A stretch of DNA of 64,000 nt, taken from Lactiplantibacillus plajomi (GTDB lineage Bacteria > Bacillota > Bacilli > Lactobacillales > Lactobacillaceae). How positions within the stretch are numbered: the stretch's first letter is position 1; the number at the start of each line of letters is the position of its first letter. The notes below the pieces were generated by a model that was not told where the DNA came from, did not search any database, and saw nothing but the letters and a program-made list of their open reading frames with translations. Positions 45,309-55,171 of the stretch are shown in pieces. The translations under genes and the position numbers were made by a program. The DNA is taken from the NCBI RefSeq assembly GCF_005405405.1, contig NZ_BJDZ01000001.1, forward strand, positions 89,340 to 153,339, in the 5' to 3' direction.

Positions 45309-45327
45309 GCATCATAAAAATCCGAAC

Positions 45328-45374
45328 TAAAATTAGCGCCGTCAAACCAAATTGGCTTGACGGCGCTAATTTTA
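45328..45374. terminator. Bidirectional terminator
   Basis: TAAAATTAGCGCCGTCAA (45328-45345) pairs perfectly with TTGACGGCGCTAATTTTA (45357-45374) between two convergent genes. Confidence 0.85.
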
Positions 45375-45404
45375 TATTCTTGTTACTGACGTTTTAACAG
45401 TGAC

Positions 45405-48242
45405 TTACTGGCGTTTCCGGTACCACCAGGTTGCACCCACCAGACTAAGCAACGCTAGTCCCAGTTGGTGCACCCAACCGGCAGCTTGCTCGTCGGTCTG
45501 GGGGAGCATTTTTGCCGTCATTTCTTCACGGTTTAGCCCACCGCTTGGCTGGTCAGTTGTCGTCGCAGTTACCGTCTCGAGCCGTTTGAGGTACGACGTG
45601 TCTTGAGCCGCAGAGGCGCTGACGACCTGCTGGGCCGGTTCCAAATCTGCGATTATCCCTGATTGCGGAGATGGTACCGTCGCACTTTCGACCGGTTGGT
45701 CGTTAGTGCCCGCCCCGCTAGTTTGGCCCGGGTGCTCAGATGAGGCCGCGGGGTCCGCCTGACCAGGCGTTGCGTTACTACCCGGTTGTGCTGAGGGTCC
45801 CGGTATTGATGGTTCGCCCGGCAGACCGGGTCCACTTTCCCCTGGCTGACCCGATTGCCCCGGAACACCTGGCGTTGACGGTTCACCCGGCTTAGCGGGC
45901 TGTTCGGGAACCCCCGGAATTGCGGGTTCACCCGGTTGTTCTGGTTCGCCCGGTCGATCAGGCTGTTCGGGCGTTGCCGGTTCTTCGGGCGCGCTCGGGA
46001 ATTCGGGAATTCCAGGCACTTCCGGTTCACCCGGTTCTGAAGGTGTGCCCGGCACTTCCGGTTCGACCGTCACCGCGTCTTTTTCATACGTGTACGTGAC
46101 GCTTAGATCCGCATCCCCGAATTTACCAGTGCTATCCCCCGCCGTTGCAACCAGGTGGTAACCCGGAATCGGTTTAGGGACTAACGTGTAATCCGTTCCT
46201 AACGTCCCACTAACCGTATCATCAGCGGCAATTGGCTGATTGTTTTGATCGACGTAGTGCACTGTCACCTGACCATTCTTCCGTTTACACTTAAAGATTA
46301 TGACGTGTTCTTTTTGCGTAAACCTCCCCTTAAGTCCATCTTTAAAATCTTCAAACGCCATTGTTTTGCCATCCAGTTCGGCTGAAAGCATTTGAAACAT
46401 CGCGTTTTCCTTAAATGTGAAGGACCAGCCCCCGCCAACTTTACCATACCGACTCATATCATATAACTCTTCAGGAACCTGGTTACCATCCTGATTAACC
46501 AAAAAGACGTGGAGTTTAGCGGTTGGAACAAACATGACCACCTTAAGCTTGTGACGTTCGGCCGTCACCGTCCAATTTCTTTCTCCCACGTAGTGATACG
46601 TTTCCGCCCACAAGACGTATTCAAGGTAGTCCATGGTGGCCTCGTAATCCGCATTATCCGAAATATTTATTTCTTCACCAATTGGTGCCGATAAATTTAA
46701 GACCGGAGCAAGCAGGTTACCATCGCGATCCACAAACGTCACTTCCGCGGTCCCATATTGCTGATTGGTTTCATAAGGAATTGAAATCTGACCACTAAAC
46801 CGGTTATCAGTGAGGCCAGCGTTAACAGCCGGTACATCCCACGCCATCACTAAGGTGCCGGCTGGTCCCAAGTGATCCCATTCGATGGTATAGGCATCCA
46901 AGTTATGCCCGCTAGCGGTTGCGGTAGCCCCCACTTTAATTGGAATCCGCTTTCCGTCGGCGTCAATCGCGTACGACGTGGTCACGTACTTCCCAGTAAC
47001 CGGGTCGACGTTCACTTTGATGGCCTCGTTGGCTTGAACCTGATTTTCGACCACGATTGAAACTAGGTTTTGCTCAGCGTTCATCGGCAGTTCGCTAAGG
47101 TTGTTGATTTTGTTATTGGATAGATCAATGCGAACTAACTTGGTCAGCAGGCGCAACGCCCGGATATCACTCACCGAAGTCCCGTTTACCGTTAACTCGG
47201 TGAGGTGCAATTGCGACCGTAACGGATCGATATCCCAAAGCTTACTACGACCACTTTCAGCGTTGTAACCCCACTTACTTAGTGCGGCCTGCGAAACGCT
47301 AAAACTAAATTTTTGCAACCCAATCATATACTGAATGCCCATGATGGACTCGACGTTCAAAACCGCGTCCATGTACGCACGATCCTCTAATTGTAAGCGC
47401 TCATCGAGTTGAAAACCTTTTAATTGCGACACCATTTCGGCGGTGATTTGATTAGGGCTGGTAAGCTGGTAGCCGATCTTCTTTAACTCGTGGAACAAGA
47501 TATAGCGGAAATTTTCATCCGGTAACCACCGGTCAATATCATGCGGGTAAAAATAAATCACGTCCGCCCGCTCAGTCGTCACCGGTTCACTGGTTACCGC
47601 TGCCGGTGATGCTAAAACCGTGGTTGGCGCCGTCCCCGCACTCGTTGGGCCCGCTGATAACGGGGCTTCCGGAATGGCAACCGTTGAAGCGCCCGCATCC
47701 GCGATGACGGTACTTGAGCTGACCGGCTGAGCAGCAGCACTCGTTGTCGGGCTTAAGTTTGTTTGATCCTCCACGTTGGTTACGGATTGCTCATCGCTAG
47801 GTGCCACGCTCGTCGCCGGTTCGGGCGTTACGGCACCAGCACTAAGCGCGGACGTGTTTGGAACCGGTTGACTGTTGGCCGGCTCGGTCTCAGCGGTGAC
47901 ACCCTGGTCGTCACTGGAAACCGTACTAGCTGGCTCATTAGCCGTTATCGCGGGCGTTTGACTGGTAGCAACCTGATGACTAGTGTCCGGTTCAGCCGTT
48001 GAAGACTGACTGTTCGCATCAGTTTGTGCTGAAACGACCGCGCTTACCGGTTGCGTAGTCAGCGCCGGTAGCGGCGTCATCACGAGTTGCCGATGCTCCT
48101 CAATTTTTACTTGGTCACTCGCGGCTAACCCCTTTAGCTGGTTACAAAGTAAGCCGGTTGACAAGGTTAAACCAACAATTATCCACGTTTTACCACTCTT
48201 ATACATTTTATAATGAACTTTCTCATCTCGAACTGCGCGCAT
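45405..48242 (-). CDS. LPxTG-anchored surface protein with LRR-like segment and MucBP-type repeat
   Basis: A 945-aa cell-wall protein. The N-terminus HYKMYKSGKTWIIVGLTLSTG is a KxYKxGKxW signal peptide; ATG 48242 is preceded by AGAGGAG at 9 nt. A Ser/Thr/Ala/Val-rich stalk (about 45-220) follows, then a folded region (about 225-460) with leucine-rich-repeat-like SDIRALRLLTKLVRIDLSNNK. A MucBP-like unit at about 660-725 reads VTVHYVDQNNQPIA to LSVTYTYEKD. A proline-rich spacer of PG-E/Q/P units spans about 730-860. The sorting signal is LPQTDE plus hydrophobic helix and RKRQ. It probably binds host or plant glycans or mucin. Confidence 0.9.
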   Translation of the reverse strand: MRAVRDEKVHYKMYKSGKTWIIVGLTLSTGLLCNQLKGLAASDQVKIEEHRQLVMTPLPALTTQPVSAVVSAQTDANSQSSTAEPDTSHQVATSQTPAITANEPASTVSSDDQGVTAETEPANSQPVPNTSALSAGAVTPEPATSVAPSDEQSVTNVEDQTNLSPTTSAAAQPVSSSTVIADAGASTVAIPEAPLSAGPTSAGTAPTTVLASPAAVTSEPVTTERADVIYFYPHDIDRWLPDENFRYILFHELKKIGYQLTSPNQITAEMVSQLKGFQLDERLQLEDRAYMDAVLNVESIMGIQYMIGLQKFSFSVSQAALSKWGYNAESGRSKLWDIDPLRSQLHLTELTVNGTSVSDIRALRLLTKLVRIDLSNNKINNLSELPMNAEQNLVSIVVENQVQANEAIKVNVDPVTGKYVTTSYAIDADGKRIPIKVGATATASGHNLDAYTIEWDHLGPAGTLVMAWDVPAVNAGLTDNRFSGQISIPYETNQQYGTAEVTFVDRDGNLLAPVLNLSAPIGEEINISDNADYEATMDYLEYVLWAETYHYVGERNWTVTAERHKLKVVMFVPTAKLHVFLVNQDGNQVPEELYDMSRYGKVGGGWSFTFKENAMFQMLSAELDGKTMAFEDFKDGLKGRFTQKEHVIIFKCKRKNGQVTVHYVDQNNQPIAADDTVSGTLGTDYTLVPKPIPGYHLVATAGDSTGKFGDADLSVTYTYEKDAVTVEPEVPGTPSEPGEPEVPGIPEFPSAPEEPATPEQPDRPGEPEQPGEPAIPGVPEQPAKPGEPSTPGVPGQSGQPGESGPGLPGEPSIPGPSAQPGSNATPGQADPAASSEHPGQTSGAGTNDQPVESATVPSPQSGIIADLEPAQQVVSASAAQDTSYLKRLETVTATTTDQPSGGLNREEMTAKMLPQTDEQAAGWVHQLGLALLSLVGATWWYRKRQ

Positions 48243-48497
48243 GGCGGGTAACTCCTCTCAATTTCTAATTAATTAACTTAGACTCCTCGGAGTATACGAG
48301 ATGAAACGGGTTTCGTAAAGACACAAAATTAACGTGATAACGGTAACTTAACCGATTTCAAGGATGATTGAGCCACGCACTTTTTATTCTTAAGAACTTA
48401 TAATTCTTATTCTAACTGGTTTATAACCAACTGGCCCGTTCAAGCTAACCCGGAACGATTAATTTTCTGACGTTTTTTACCGGCTGCCATTTTGGGC

Positions 48498-48543
48498 AAA
48501 CTAAGGGGGACGCCCACCGTAGCGGTGAACGTCCCCCTTAGTG
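48498..48543 (-). terminator. Inverted repeat after the MFS exporter gene
   Basis: CTAAGGGGGACG (48501-48512) pairs perfectly with CGTCCCCCTTAG (48530-48541), with further GCCCACCG/CGGTGAAC pairing inside; the minus strand continues TTTG. Confidence 0.6.
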
Positions 48544-48582
48544 GCTTAGTTTAGCCACGGATTAACTAATCAAAACTGCAAG

Positions 48583-50082
48583 CTAATCCTTATTTAACTT
48601 CGAAGCGTGTTGGGCCGCCGTCAGCTGCGGACCGCGGTCAAAAGTATTGACGATAAACGCTAAAATGACCAGTGCAAGGCCAATCCAGTAGACCCAGTGC
48701 AGCCCCGTGTACAAAATACCGTGTAAGGTCGGCAGCAGGTCCTTTGGCAAACTAGTAGCGGTTTGCGGGTTGATCAGCTTGTTCATCATCGCCATGTTGG
48801 TGCCGGCGTGACTCGCAATTCCCTGGTTCATGCCGACGTTGAGGGCAATTCCAAAGACCGAAATCATCAAGGTTTGACCAATCGTCCGGCTCAAGGTGTT
48901 AAACGAAGTGGCGACGCCGACGTTATCCGCGCTAACTAGGTGTTGCGAGGTCACGGTCGTTGCGGTGATCGTAATCCCAAAGCCGATTCCGCCGATTGCT
49001 GTGATCAAGAAGAACCAGAGGAACGGCGTGCTAACTGGCAATAACGCGAGGCAGATACTCGTCACTAAGATAAAGCTCAAACTCAGGTAAATAATCCGCC
49101 GCGGCGCCCACTTAGCCAGCAAACGGCCGGTCACAAACGACCCCACGATCCACATTAACGAGCTGGGTGTAACCGCAAACCCCGCTAACGATGCCGGTAC
49201 GCCTAAAATCCCCTGCGTCCAAGTCGGAATGTAAACTTCGACCGCCATCAGGAAGCCACTGACTAACGCCGCGACCGCATTTTGAATCACAAAGGTGTGG
49301 TTCTTAAATAAATCGAGCGAAATTACCGGGTGGTCGGTGCGCCCCTCACGGCGAATAAACAGCCAGAGACTCGCGCCACTCACCAGCCAGCTAATAATGA
49401 CCGCTGACCAACTGATGGTCGCGTTTCCCAATAATTGGAAACTGAGCATTAACCCCAGCAGGAACAGCATCAACCAGAAACTACCGAGGTAGTCGATTTC
49501 AACCTGATTATGACGCTTCGGTTCGCGCAAGTAGAACTGAAACAGGAAGAGCGTGATCAGGCCCACCGGAACGTTGATGAAGAAAATCCAGTGCCAGCTC
49601 AACTTATCCACGATCAGTCCCCCAATCAATGGTGCCAGCACCGAAGCGATGCCCCACGCCGAGCTGTTAAAACCCAGCACCTTGGCACGGCGTTCAAACG
49701 AATAAATATCCGCAATGATTGTCATCGAAACTGGCATCAACGCGCCGGCCCCAATCCCTTGAATTGCCCGCCACAAAATCAGCATCGGCATTGATTCGGA
49801 TAAGCCACTCATCATCGAACCAATAATAAAAATAATCAGTCCGGTTTGCATGACTGGCTTACGACCAACCAAATCGGTCAACTTGCCGTAAATTGGCGTC
49901 ATCATTGCGTTTGTCAATAAATAAATCGAAAAGACCCAGTTCATCAGTGAGACCCCGTGAAGGTCACCAACGATGGTCGGTAAAGCGGTCGACACGATGG
50001 TCCCTTCGATCGCACTCATAAACGTGGCAACGTAAATGGCCACCGTGACGGCCATAACGTTCGTCTGACGTTGTTTGTTCAT
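48583..50082 (-). CDS. MFS multidrug exporter, DHA2 (14-helix) family
   Basis: A 499-aa membrane protein with about 14 helices. Typical DHA2 features: N-terminal YVATFMSAIEGTIVSTALPTIVGDL (motif D1), YGKLTDLVGRKPVMQTG (motif A), WRAIQGIGAGALMPVSM (motif B) and GFNSSAWGIASVLAPLIGGLIVDKLSWHWIFFINVPVG (motif C). It would export drugs or other hydrophobic compounds using the proton gradient. No regulator gene is adjacent. GGAG precedes the ATG. Confidence 0.93.
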   Translation of the reverse strand: MNKQRQTNVMAVTVAIYVATFMSAIEGTIVSTALPTIVGDLHGVSLMNWVFSIYLLTNAMMTPIYGKLTDLVGRKPVMQTGLIIFIIGSMMSGLSESMPMLILWRAIQGIGAGALMPVSMTIIADIYSFERRAKVLGFNSSAWGIASVLAPLIGGLIVDKLSWHWIFFINVPVGLITLFLFQFYLREPKRHNQVEIDYLGSFWLMLFLLGLMLSFQLLGNATISWSAVIISWLVSGASLWLFIRREGRTDHPVISLDLFKNHTFVIQNAVAALVSGFLMAVEVYIPTWTQGILGVPASLAGFAVTPSSLMWIVGSFVTGRLLAKWAPRRIIYLSLSFILVTSICLALLPVSTPFLWFFLITAIGGIGFGITITATTVTSQHLVSADNVGVATSFNTLSRTIGQTLMISVFGIALNVGMNQGIASHAGTNMAMMNKLINPQTATSLPKDLLPTLHGILYTGLHWVYWIGLALVILAFIVNTFDRGPQLTAAQHASKLNKD

Positions 50083-50134
50083 GAAAAAACTCCTTTACTA
50101 TTCCCACCAACCACCTTTAAATCAACGGCGCAAA

Positions 50135-50164
50135 AAAACGACCTCAAAAAAGAGGTCGCTTTTA
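50135..50164. terminator. Terminator of metK
   Basis: CGACCTC (50139-50145) and GAGGTCG (50152-50158) with A-rich and T-rich flanks form a small bidirectional terminator. Confidence 0.65.
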
Positions 50165-50217
50165 GCGTCGAGTACCTACAGACTAATCACGCGCATAACC
50201 ACGTGACGATTAATTAA

Positions 50218-51405
50218 TTACTTAAATTCGGCTTTTAAGGCGTCGACCTTATCCGTGTGTTCCCACGGTAAGTCGATGTCGGTGCGACCAAAGTGGCCGT
50301 ATGCGGCCGTTTGCCGGTAAATCGGCCGTTGTAAGTCCAACATTTTGATGATTCCCGCTGGCCGTAAGTCAAAGTTCTTACGAATGGCGTTGATCAAGTC
50401 ATCGTTGCTGACCTTACCGGTACCAGCCGTATCCACGGCGATCGATACGGGTTCGGCAACCCCGATGGCGTAGGCTAATTGAACTTCAATTTGGTCCGCT
50501 AAGCCGGCTGCAACCACGTTTTTAGCGATGTAGCGGGCGGCGTAACTAGCCGAACGGTCGACCTTGGTCGCGTCCTTCCCGGAGAAGGCACCGCCACCAT
50601 GATGGGCGTAACCACCGTAAGTGTCCACGATGACTTTCCGACCAGTTAAGCCGGCGTCACCTTGGGGACCACCGATAACGAAACGGCCAGTCGGGTTAAC
50701 CAAATATTTCGTCTGGTCATCCAATAAATCGGCCGGAATAACGGCCTTGATCACTTGGTCGATCACCGTTTGGCGAATCGTGGCTAAATCCACGTCGGCG
50801 TCGTGTTGCGTTGATACGACCACCGTGTCGACCCGTTGGGGCTGGTTGTTACCATCGTATTCGACCGTAACTTGAGCCTTCGCATCCGGACGGAGCCACT
50901 TGATGGTACCGTCTTTACGTAACGCCGCAATTTTGCGCATTAACCGGTGGCTAAGCGCAATTGGTAGTGGCATTAGTTCAGGTGTTTCGTTAATGGCATA
51001 ACCAAACATCATCCCTTGGTCACCCGCACCGATTTTATCGAGCGGATCAGCATCACCTTCACGCGTTTCTAACGAGTCGTCGACCCCTTGCGCGATATCC
51101 GGTGATTGTTCGTCTAAAGCAACTAAGACCGCACAGTTGTCACCGTCAAAGCCGTATTGGCCATCGGAATAGCCAATTGACTTAATGGTGTTACGGACGA
51201 CGTGCTGGATGTCCACGTAGGCCTTCGTCGAAACTTCACCAAAGACCAGGACTAACCCGGTCGTGACCGACGTTTCAACGGCGACCCGTGCTTGTGGATC
51301 TTGTGCTAACATTGCATCTAGGATGGCGTCACTGATTTGGTCCGCGATTTTATCGGGATGCCCTTCAGAAACGGATTCAGATGTGAATAAGTGTTTTTCA
51401 CTCAT
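50218..51405 (-). CDS. metK: S-adenosylmethionine synthetase
   Basis: A 395-aa enzyme making SAM from methionine and ATP. Signatures: [17 protein letters not shown] (N-terminal His-Pro-Asp-Lys), the hexapeptide region [13 protein letters not shown], and [23 protein letters not shown] phosphate loop ([16 protein letters not shown]). Length is normal. The SMK box directly upstream should shut off translation when SAM is abundant. Confidence 0.97.
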   Translation of the reverse strand: MSEKHLFTSESVSEGHPDKIADQISDAILDAMLAQDPQARVAVETSVTTGLVLVFGEVSTKAYVDIQHVVRNTIKSIGYSDGQYGFDGDNCAVLVALDEQSPDIAQGVDDSLETREGDADPLDKIGAGDQGMMFGYAINETPELMPLPIALSHRLMRKIAALRKDGTIKWLRPDAKAQVTVEYDGNNQPQRVDTVVVSTQHDADVDLATIRQTVIDQVIKAVIPADLLDDQTKYLVNPTGRFVIGGPQGDAGLTGRKVIVDTYGGYAHHGGGAFSGKDATKVDRSASYAARYIAKNVVAAGLADQIEVQLAYAIGVAEPVSIAVDTAGTGKVSNDDLINAIRKNFDLRPAGIIKMLDLQRPIYRQTAAYGHFGRTDIDLPWEHTDKVDALKAEFK

Positions 51406-51412
51406 TTTAATA

Positions 51413-51497
51413 ATTCCCCCTTAGAATATTCGGTTACAAGGCATCTAAAGACGTTCGGAATCTATCCAAAACAACGTCTTTATCCTTTCGGGAACGG
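51413..51497 (-). ncRNA. SMK box (SAM-III) riboswitch of metK
   Basis: The RNA reads GTTCCCGAAAGGAT, then a helix AAGACG.../CGTCTT, then AGATGCCTTGTAACCGA and finally AAGGGGGAA, which is also the ribosome binding site of metK. This order and the AGATGCCTTGTAACCGA block are the hallmarks of SMK boxes found before metK in Lactobacillales. SAM binding pairs the GGGGG stretch and blocks ribosome access. Confidence 0.93.
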
Positions 51498-51619
51498 CTC
51501 ATAACTATATCAGAGTATCACAATCCTTGTTTTTTTAAAAGATTCTGCCGAAAATATTGACGGTTTTCCCGCCGACCGGTACGATTGAAGCATTACAACT
51601 TACAGAAAGATGTCAGCCT

Positions 51620-52339
51620 ATGATTCGAATTGGAAAATTGAAACTTAAGCGTGAACACGTCCAGCTGGGCGTGTTCACCATTTTACAGAGTATCGTTTGT
51701 TGGTGGGCCGCCCTCAACTACGGCCAATCGTTTGAAACGGCGGAATTCTCCGCCGCCCAGTTACCACTGATCGGTTATACGATTGCGGTCGCCGCGGCTA
51801 TTTTCATTATCCTGAACGCGCGCGTGCCCTCACAGTGGAGCTTGATCACCATTGGCATTTCGGTCGCTTTCGCGTTTACCAACATCATCGCTAAGGAGTC
51901 CGAGTTACTTTACCTCTTACTAACTTGTAGCGTCTGGTTGTTCGTCATGGCCGTCCCGCGCTTTGGCATGCAGAACTACTTCGGGCTGGTCGTCTTCGGC
52001 GTCATCATGACCTTCACCATTCCGGTGGCGGTCTTTGACTTACAAAATAACTACTTGTCGACGACCTTCCTCAGTAAACTGGGGCCACTTCTATTCAGTT
52101 ACCTCTTCTTATACGTCCCCAGTTTTAGCCACCAACGGGAAGTTAACCAGCTGATGTCCGCTATTACCGGCGGATTATTAATTTTAAGCATCTTCATTGA
52201 AAGCATGAACTGGCAGGCGATTGCCGCCATCGTGATCGTGATCGCAGTCTGGTTCAGTCAACAGGCCCTCGGTAAGACCCGCGGCCACCTGATGATTACC
52301 GTGGTCGTGCAATTCGTCTTGATGTGGCTACTTTATTAA
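51620..52339 (+). CDS. Membrane protein of unknown function with about eight helices
   Basis: A 239-aa protein. After a basic N-terminus (MIRIGKLKLKREHVQLG) it is almost wholly hydrophobic, with helices near 16-32, 48-64, 74-92, 98-114, 120-138, 152-168, 178-195 and 200-236. No family is recognised. It lies divergent from metK, whose leader is 120 bp away. The ATG at 51620 has only a weak AGAAAG site; an earlier frame to 51557 has no better one. Confidence 0.6.
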   Translation: MIRIGKLKLKREHVQLGVFTILQSIVCWWAALNYGQSFETAEFSAAQLPLIGYTIAVAAAIFIILNARVPSQWSLITIGISVAFAFTNIIAKESELLYLLLTCSVWLFVMAVPRFGMQNYFGLVVFGVIMTFTIPVAVFDLQNNYLSTTFLSKLGPLLFSYLFLYVPSFSHQREVNQLMSAITGGLLILSIFIESMNWQAIAAIVIVIAVWFSQQALGKTRGHLMITVVVQFVLMWLLY

Positions 52340-52354
52340 GTTAATAAAATCGGA

Positions 52355-52384
52355 ACGGGGCTGTGACAAATGTCACAGCCCCGT
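52355..52384. repeat. Perfect 14-bp inverted repeat after the membrane protein gene
   Basis: ACGGGGCTGTGACA (52355-52368) and TGTCACAGCCCCGT (52371-52384) are separated by AA. It probably terminates transcription between two convergent genes, though neither side has a clean T run. Confidence 0.6.
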
Positions 52385-52545
52385 GTGTGTCTCCGAATAT
52401 TAATAGCCGAAACGTGCGCCAAAAGTCAGCTGGCTCCGCTTAACCCCGTAAATCCAACAATCCAAGCCCAGGATTATTCGCCTTCCGCCGTTATGCTAAC
52501 CAGCTAACCAACTTTTGTCACACTCTCGTTCTGATTTTTTATACT

Positions 52546-53478
52546 TTACCGTCGTGCTAACTGGGTCGCAACCGTTCGGATATCCGCCGGGGTCGTCCGA
52601 CAGCAGCCACCAATGATTTGGGCTCCGGCCGCCAGCCAGCCGGGTACCGCCGTTTCAAAGGTTTCACCGTGCTGCGTGGGTTGCCAAGTTTTCGTCACCG
52701 GATCGTACAGGTCGCCGGAGTTCGGGTAGACAATTAACGGCAAGTCGGTCGCCGCCCGCAACGTCTTTAATGCCGGTTCGATGTTTGCGAGTGTCGTGCA
52801 GTTGACCCCAACTGCGACCACGTTAGGTTGGTCAACGACCCACCGCGCCGCTTCGGCTAACGGGGTCCCGTCGCATAACGTCTGCGGATCCGCGATACTA
52901 AAGCTGACCCAGTATTTTTGTTGCGGGTAGTTCACCGTAATCAGGTGGACCAGCGCCTGAACTTCTTCCAACTTAGGCATGGTTTCGAGCGCCAGTAAGT
53001 CGACCCCTGCTGCCATGATTAAGTCCAGCCGCTCGCGGTGAAATTCCTGATAGGCAACTTCGTCTAGGTGGTACTTTCCCGTGTATTCACTGCCATCCGC
53101 CAAGTAAGCCCCGTAAGGACCAATACTGCCGGCGACCACCCCGTTAAAATCCGGGTGGCTTGCCGCAAAGTCCTGCTTGGCCGTGTTCGCAATGGTTACG
53201 GCCGCTTGAATCAGCTTGCGGGCTTTCGGCGCCGCGATGCCCGCGTGAACGAAGGCCGGCACGTTAGCTTGGTACGTATTGGTCGTCGCGATTTGGGCCC
53301 CGGCTGCAAAGTAGCTCTGGTGAACCGCCGCAATTGCTTCCGGATGGTCGAGCATGGCGGTCGCCGACCATAGTGCGGAATCGGTGGCAACCCCACGCTT
53401 TTCTAACTCGGTCGCCATGGCGCCGTCGGATACGAGCGGCGTTTGCTTTAATAATGAATCGATAGTTGAATCTTGCAT
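52546..53478 (-). CDS. mmuM: Homocysteine S-methyltransferase MmuM
   Basis: A 310-aa enzyme that makes methionine from homocysteine and S-methylmethionine (or SAM). VSDGAMATELEKRG is the N-terminal family block; zinc-binding cysteines are in VAVGVNCTTL and IIGGCCRTTPADI. It lacks reductase or cobalamin modules and has normal MmuM length. It is divergent from a permease gene that would supply S-methylmethionine, as in the mmuPM pair of E. coli; here that permease is frameshifted. Confidence 0.92.
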   Translation of the reverse strand: MQDSTIDSLLKQTPLVSDGAMATELEKRGVATDSALWSATAMLDHPEAIAAVHQSYFAAGAQIATTNTYQANVPAFVHAGIAAPKARKLIQAAVTIANTAKQDFAASHPDFNGVVAGSIGPYGAYLADGSEYTGKYHLDEVAYQEFHRERLDLIMAAGVDLLALETMPKLEEVQALVHLITVNYPQQKYWVSFSIADPQTLCDGTPLAEAARWVVDQPNVVAVGVNCTTLANIEPALKTLRAATDLPLIVYPNSGDLYDPVTKTWQPTQHGETFETAVPGWLAAGAQIIGGCCRTTPADIRTVATQLARR

Positions 53479-53585
53479 AAATGATTTCCTCTCTGCCGTA
53501 ATACTGTGTTATTCTATTAACACCGTTGATTTCCTCATCTTATTCTAATCAACTAATTCTTGCAAGTAAGGAAGGCCATTTAATC

Positions 53586-54964
53586 ATGTCAAAACAAACC
53601 CACTTGAGTCGCCAGATGGAATCGCGGCACGTGCTGATGATTTCACTGGGTGGCGTCATTGGGACCGGACTCTTTTTAAGTTCCGGTTATACGATCCACC
53701 AGGCCGGCCCCATCGGAACGTTGCTGGCATACACGATTGGTGCACTACTCGTTTACCTCGTCATGCTTTGCCTGGGCGAACTCGCGGTGGCCATGCGGTG
53801 GCCATGCCTTACACCGGCGCGTTTCACGTCTACGCTAAGAAATACATCGGTCCTGGGACCGGCTTTACGGTCGCCATCTTATACTGGTTGACCTGGACGA
53901 TCGCCCTCGGTTCGGAATTTACCGCCGCGGGGCTGATCATGCAAACCTGGTTCCCACACGTTGCCACCTGGATTTGGAGTTTAGGCTTCATGGTGGTAAT
54001 TTTTACGGTCAACGCCTTATCGGTGCGCTGGTTCGCCGAGGCCGAATTCTGGTTTTCCAGTATCAAAGTTTTTACCATCATCGCCTTTATTATCCTGGGA
54101 GGACTCGCCATCGTCGGCGGGATTCACTTACACGGTGAAGCCGCACCGGGACTCGCTAACTACTATAAAAACGGCTGGTTTCCAAACGGCTTCGGCGGTG
54201 TTTTCACCACGATGCTAACGGTCAACTTCGCCTTTTCCGGAACCGAATTAATCGGCATCACGGCCGGCGAAACTAAGGACCCGGCCCACACGATTCCGAA
54301 GGCCATCCACACCACGTTATGGCGCCTCATTATTTTCTTTGTCGGTAGCATGTTCGTCATGGCCGCTTTGATTCCGTATAAGCAGGCCGGCGTCACCGAG
54401 AGTCCGTTCGTGTTAGTGTTCAGAGAAATCGGAATCCCCTACGCGGCGGATATTATGAACTTCGTTGTTCTGACCGCGATTATGTCGGCAGCCAACTCGG
54501 GGCTCTACGCATCGACACGGATGCTCTGGTCACTCGCTAACGAGGGCACGATTCCCAAGATTTTCAAACGGACCACGAAACGCGACGTGCCGCTGATTGC
54601 CCTGATCACCAGTATGCTGGGTGGGATTTTAGCCCTCCTTTCCAGCATTTACGCCGCCGGAACGGTGTACTTGGTACTAGTGTCGATTTCGGGACTAGCC
54701 GTTGTGATCGTCTGGATGGCAATTGCGTTGTCGGAACTCAACTTCCGTAAGGCCTTCCTTAAAAGCGGCCATTCGCTCGATGAATTGGCCTTTAAAACGT
54801 CCGGTTACCCGGTCGTCCCTTGGTTAGCCTTTATTTTGAGCGGACTCTCCTGTATTTTGATTTGGTTCGACCCTAATCAACGGATCGCCCTGTACTACAC
54901 GGTGCCGTTCGTGGCCATCTGTTACGCTGGCTACTACTTACGTCGTAAATTCAAACGGGCGTAA
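53586..54964 (+). pseudogene. mmuP: Amino acid permease (probable S-methylmethionine permease), frameshifted
   Basis: The APC-family protein would have about 455 aa and 12 helices. The first part, [37 protein letters not shown], stays in frame to GELAVAM at about 53794. The rest, [20 protein letters not shown] to the C-terminus at 54964, is in another frame. The cause is a perfect 11-bp tandem duplication at 53784-53805; removing one copy restores [17 protein letters not shown], the family consensus. Translation as read ends at 53889-53891. The downstream frame is intact, so the lesion looks recent. The substrate assignment rests on mmuM next door. Confidence 0.85.
53784..53805 (+). repeat. 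11-bp perfect tandem duplication causing the permease frameshift
   Basis: GCGGTGGCCAT occurs twice in direct succession (53784-53794 and 53795-53805), followed by GCC. Eleven bases shift the frame. Slipped-strand deletion of one unit would restore the gene. Confidence 0.92.
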
Positions 54965-55026
54965 CGCAACGTGAATATGCCAAGAACTAACCGTGCGACG
55001 TTTCGACTGCCGTTATTCAGAGATAC

Positions 55027-55066
55027 AACTAGCGCTACGACTTTGGTCATAGCGCTAGTTTTTTTC
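55027..55066 (+). terminator. Terminator after the permease
   Basis: AACTAGCGCTA (55027-55037) pairs with TAGCGCTAGTT (55050-55060), followed by seven T. Confidence 0.82.
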
Positions 55067-55171
55067 GTCTTTCGTATATCACCCGATAGGTGGATTAAAC
55101 CGCGGAATCAAGCGTTTTAATCGTTAAAATTATGCTATCATTAACTTAAATTACTTAAGGGGATGTTTCAT

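Noticed and set aside
45653..46030. Arg/Asn-rich frame inside the surface protein gene
   Set aside because: An out-of-frame reading of the proline-rich repeat; low-complexity artefact.
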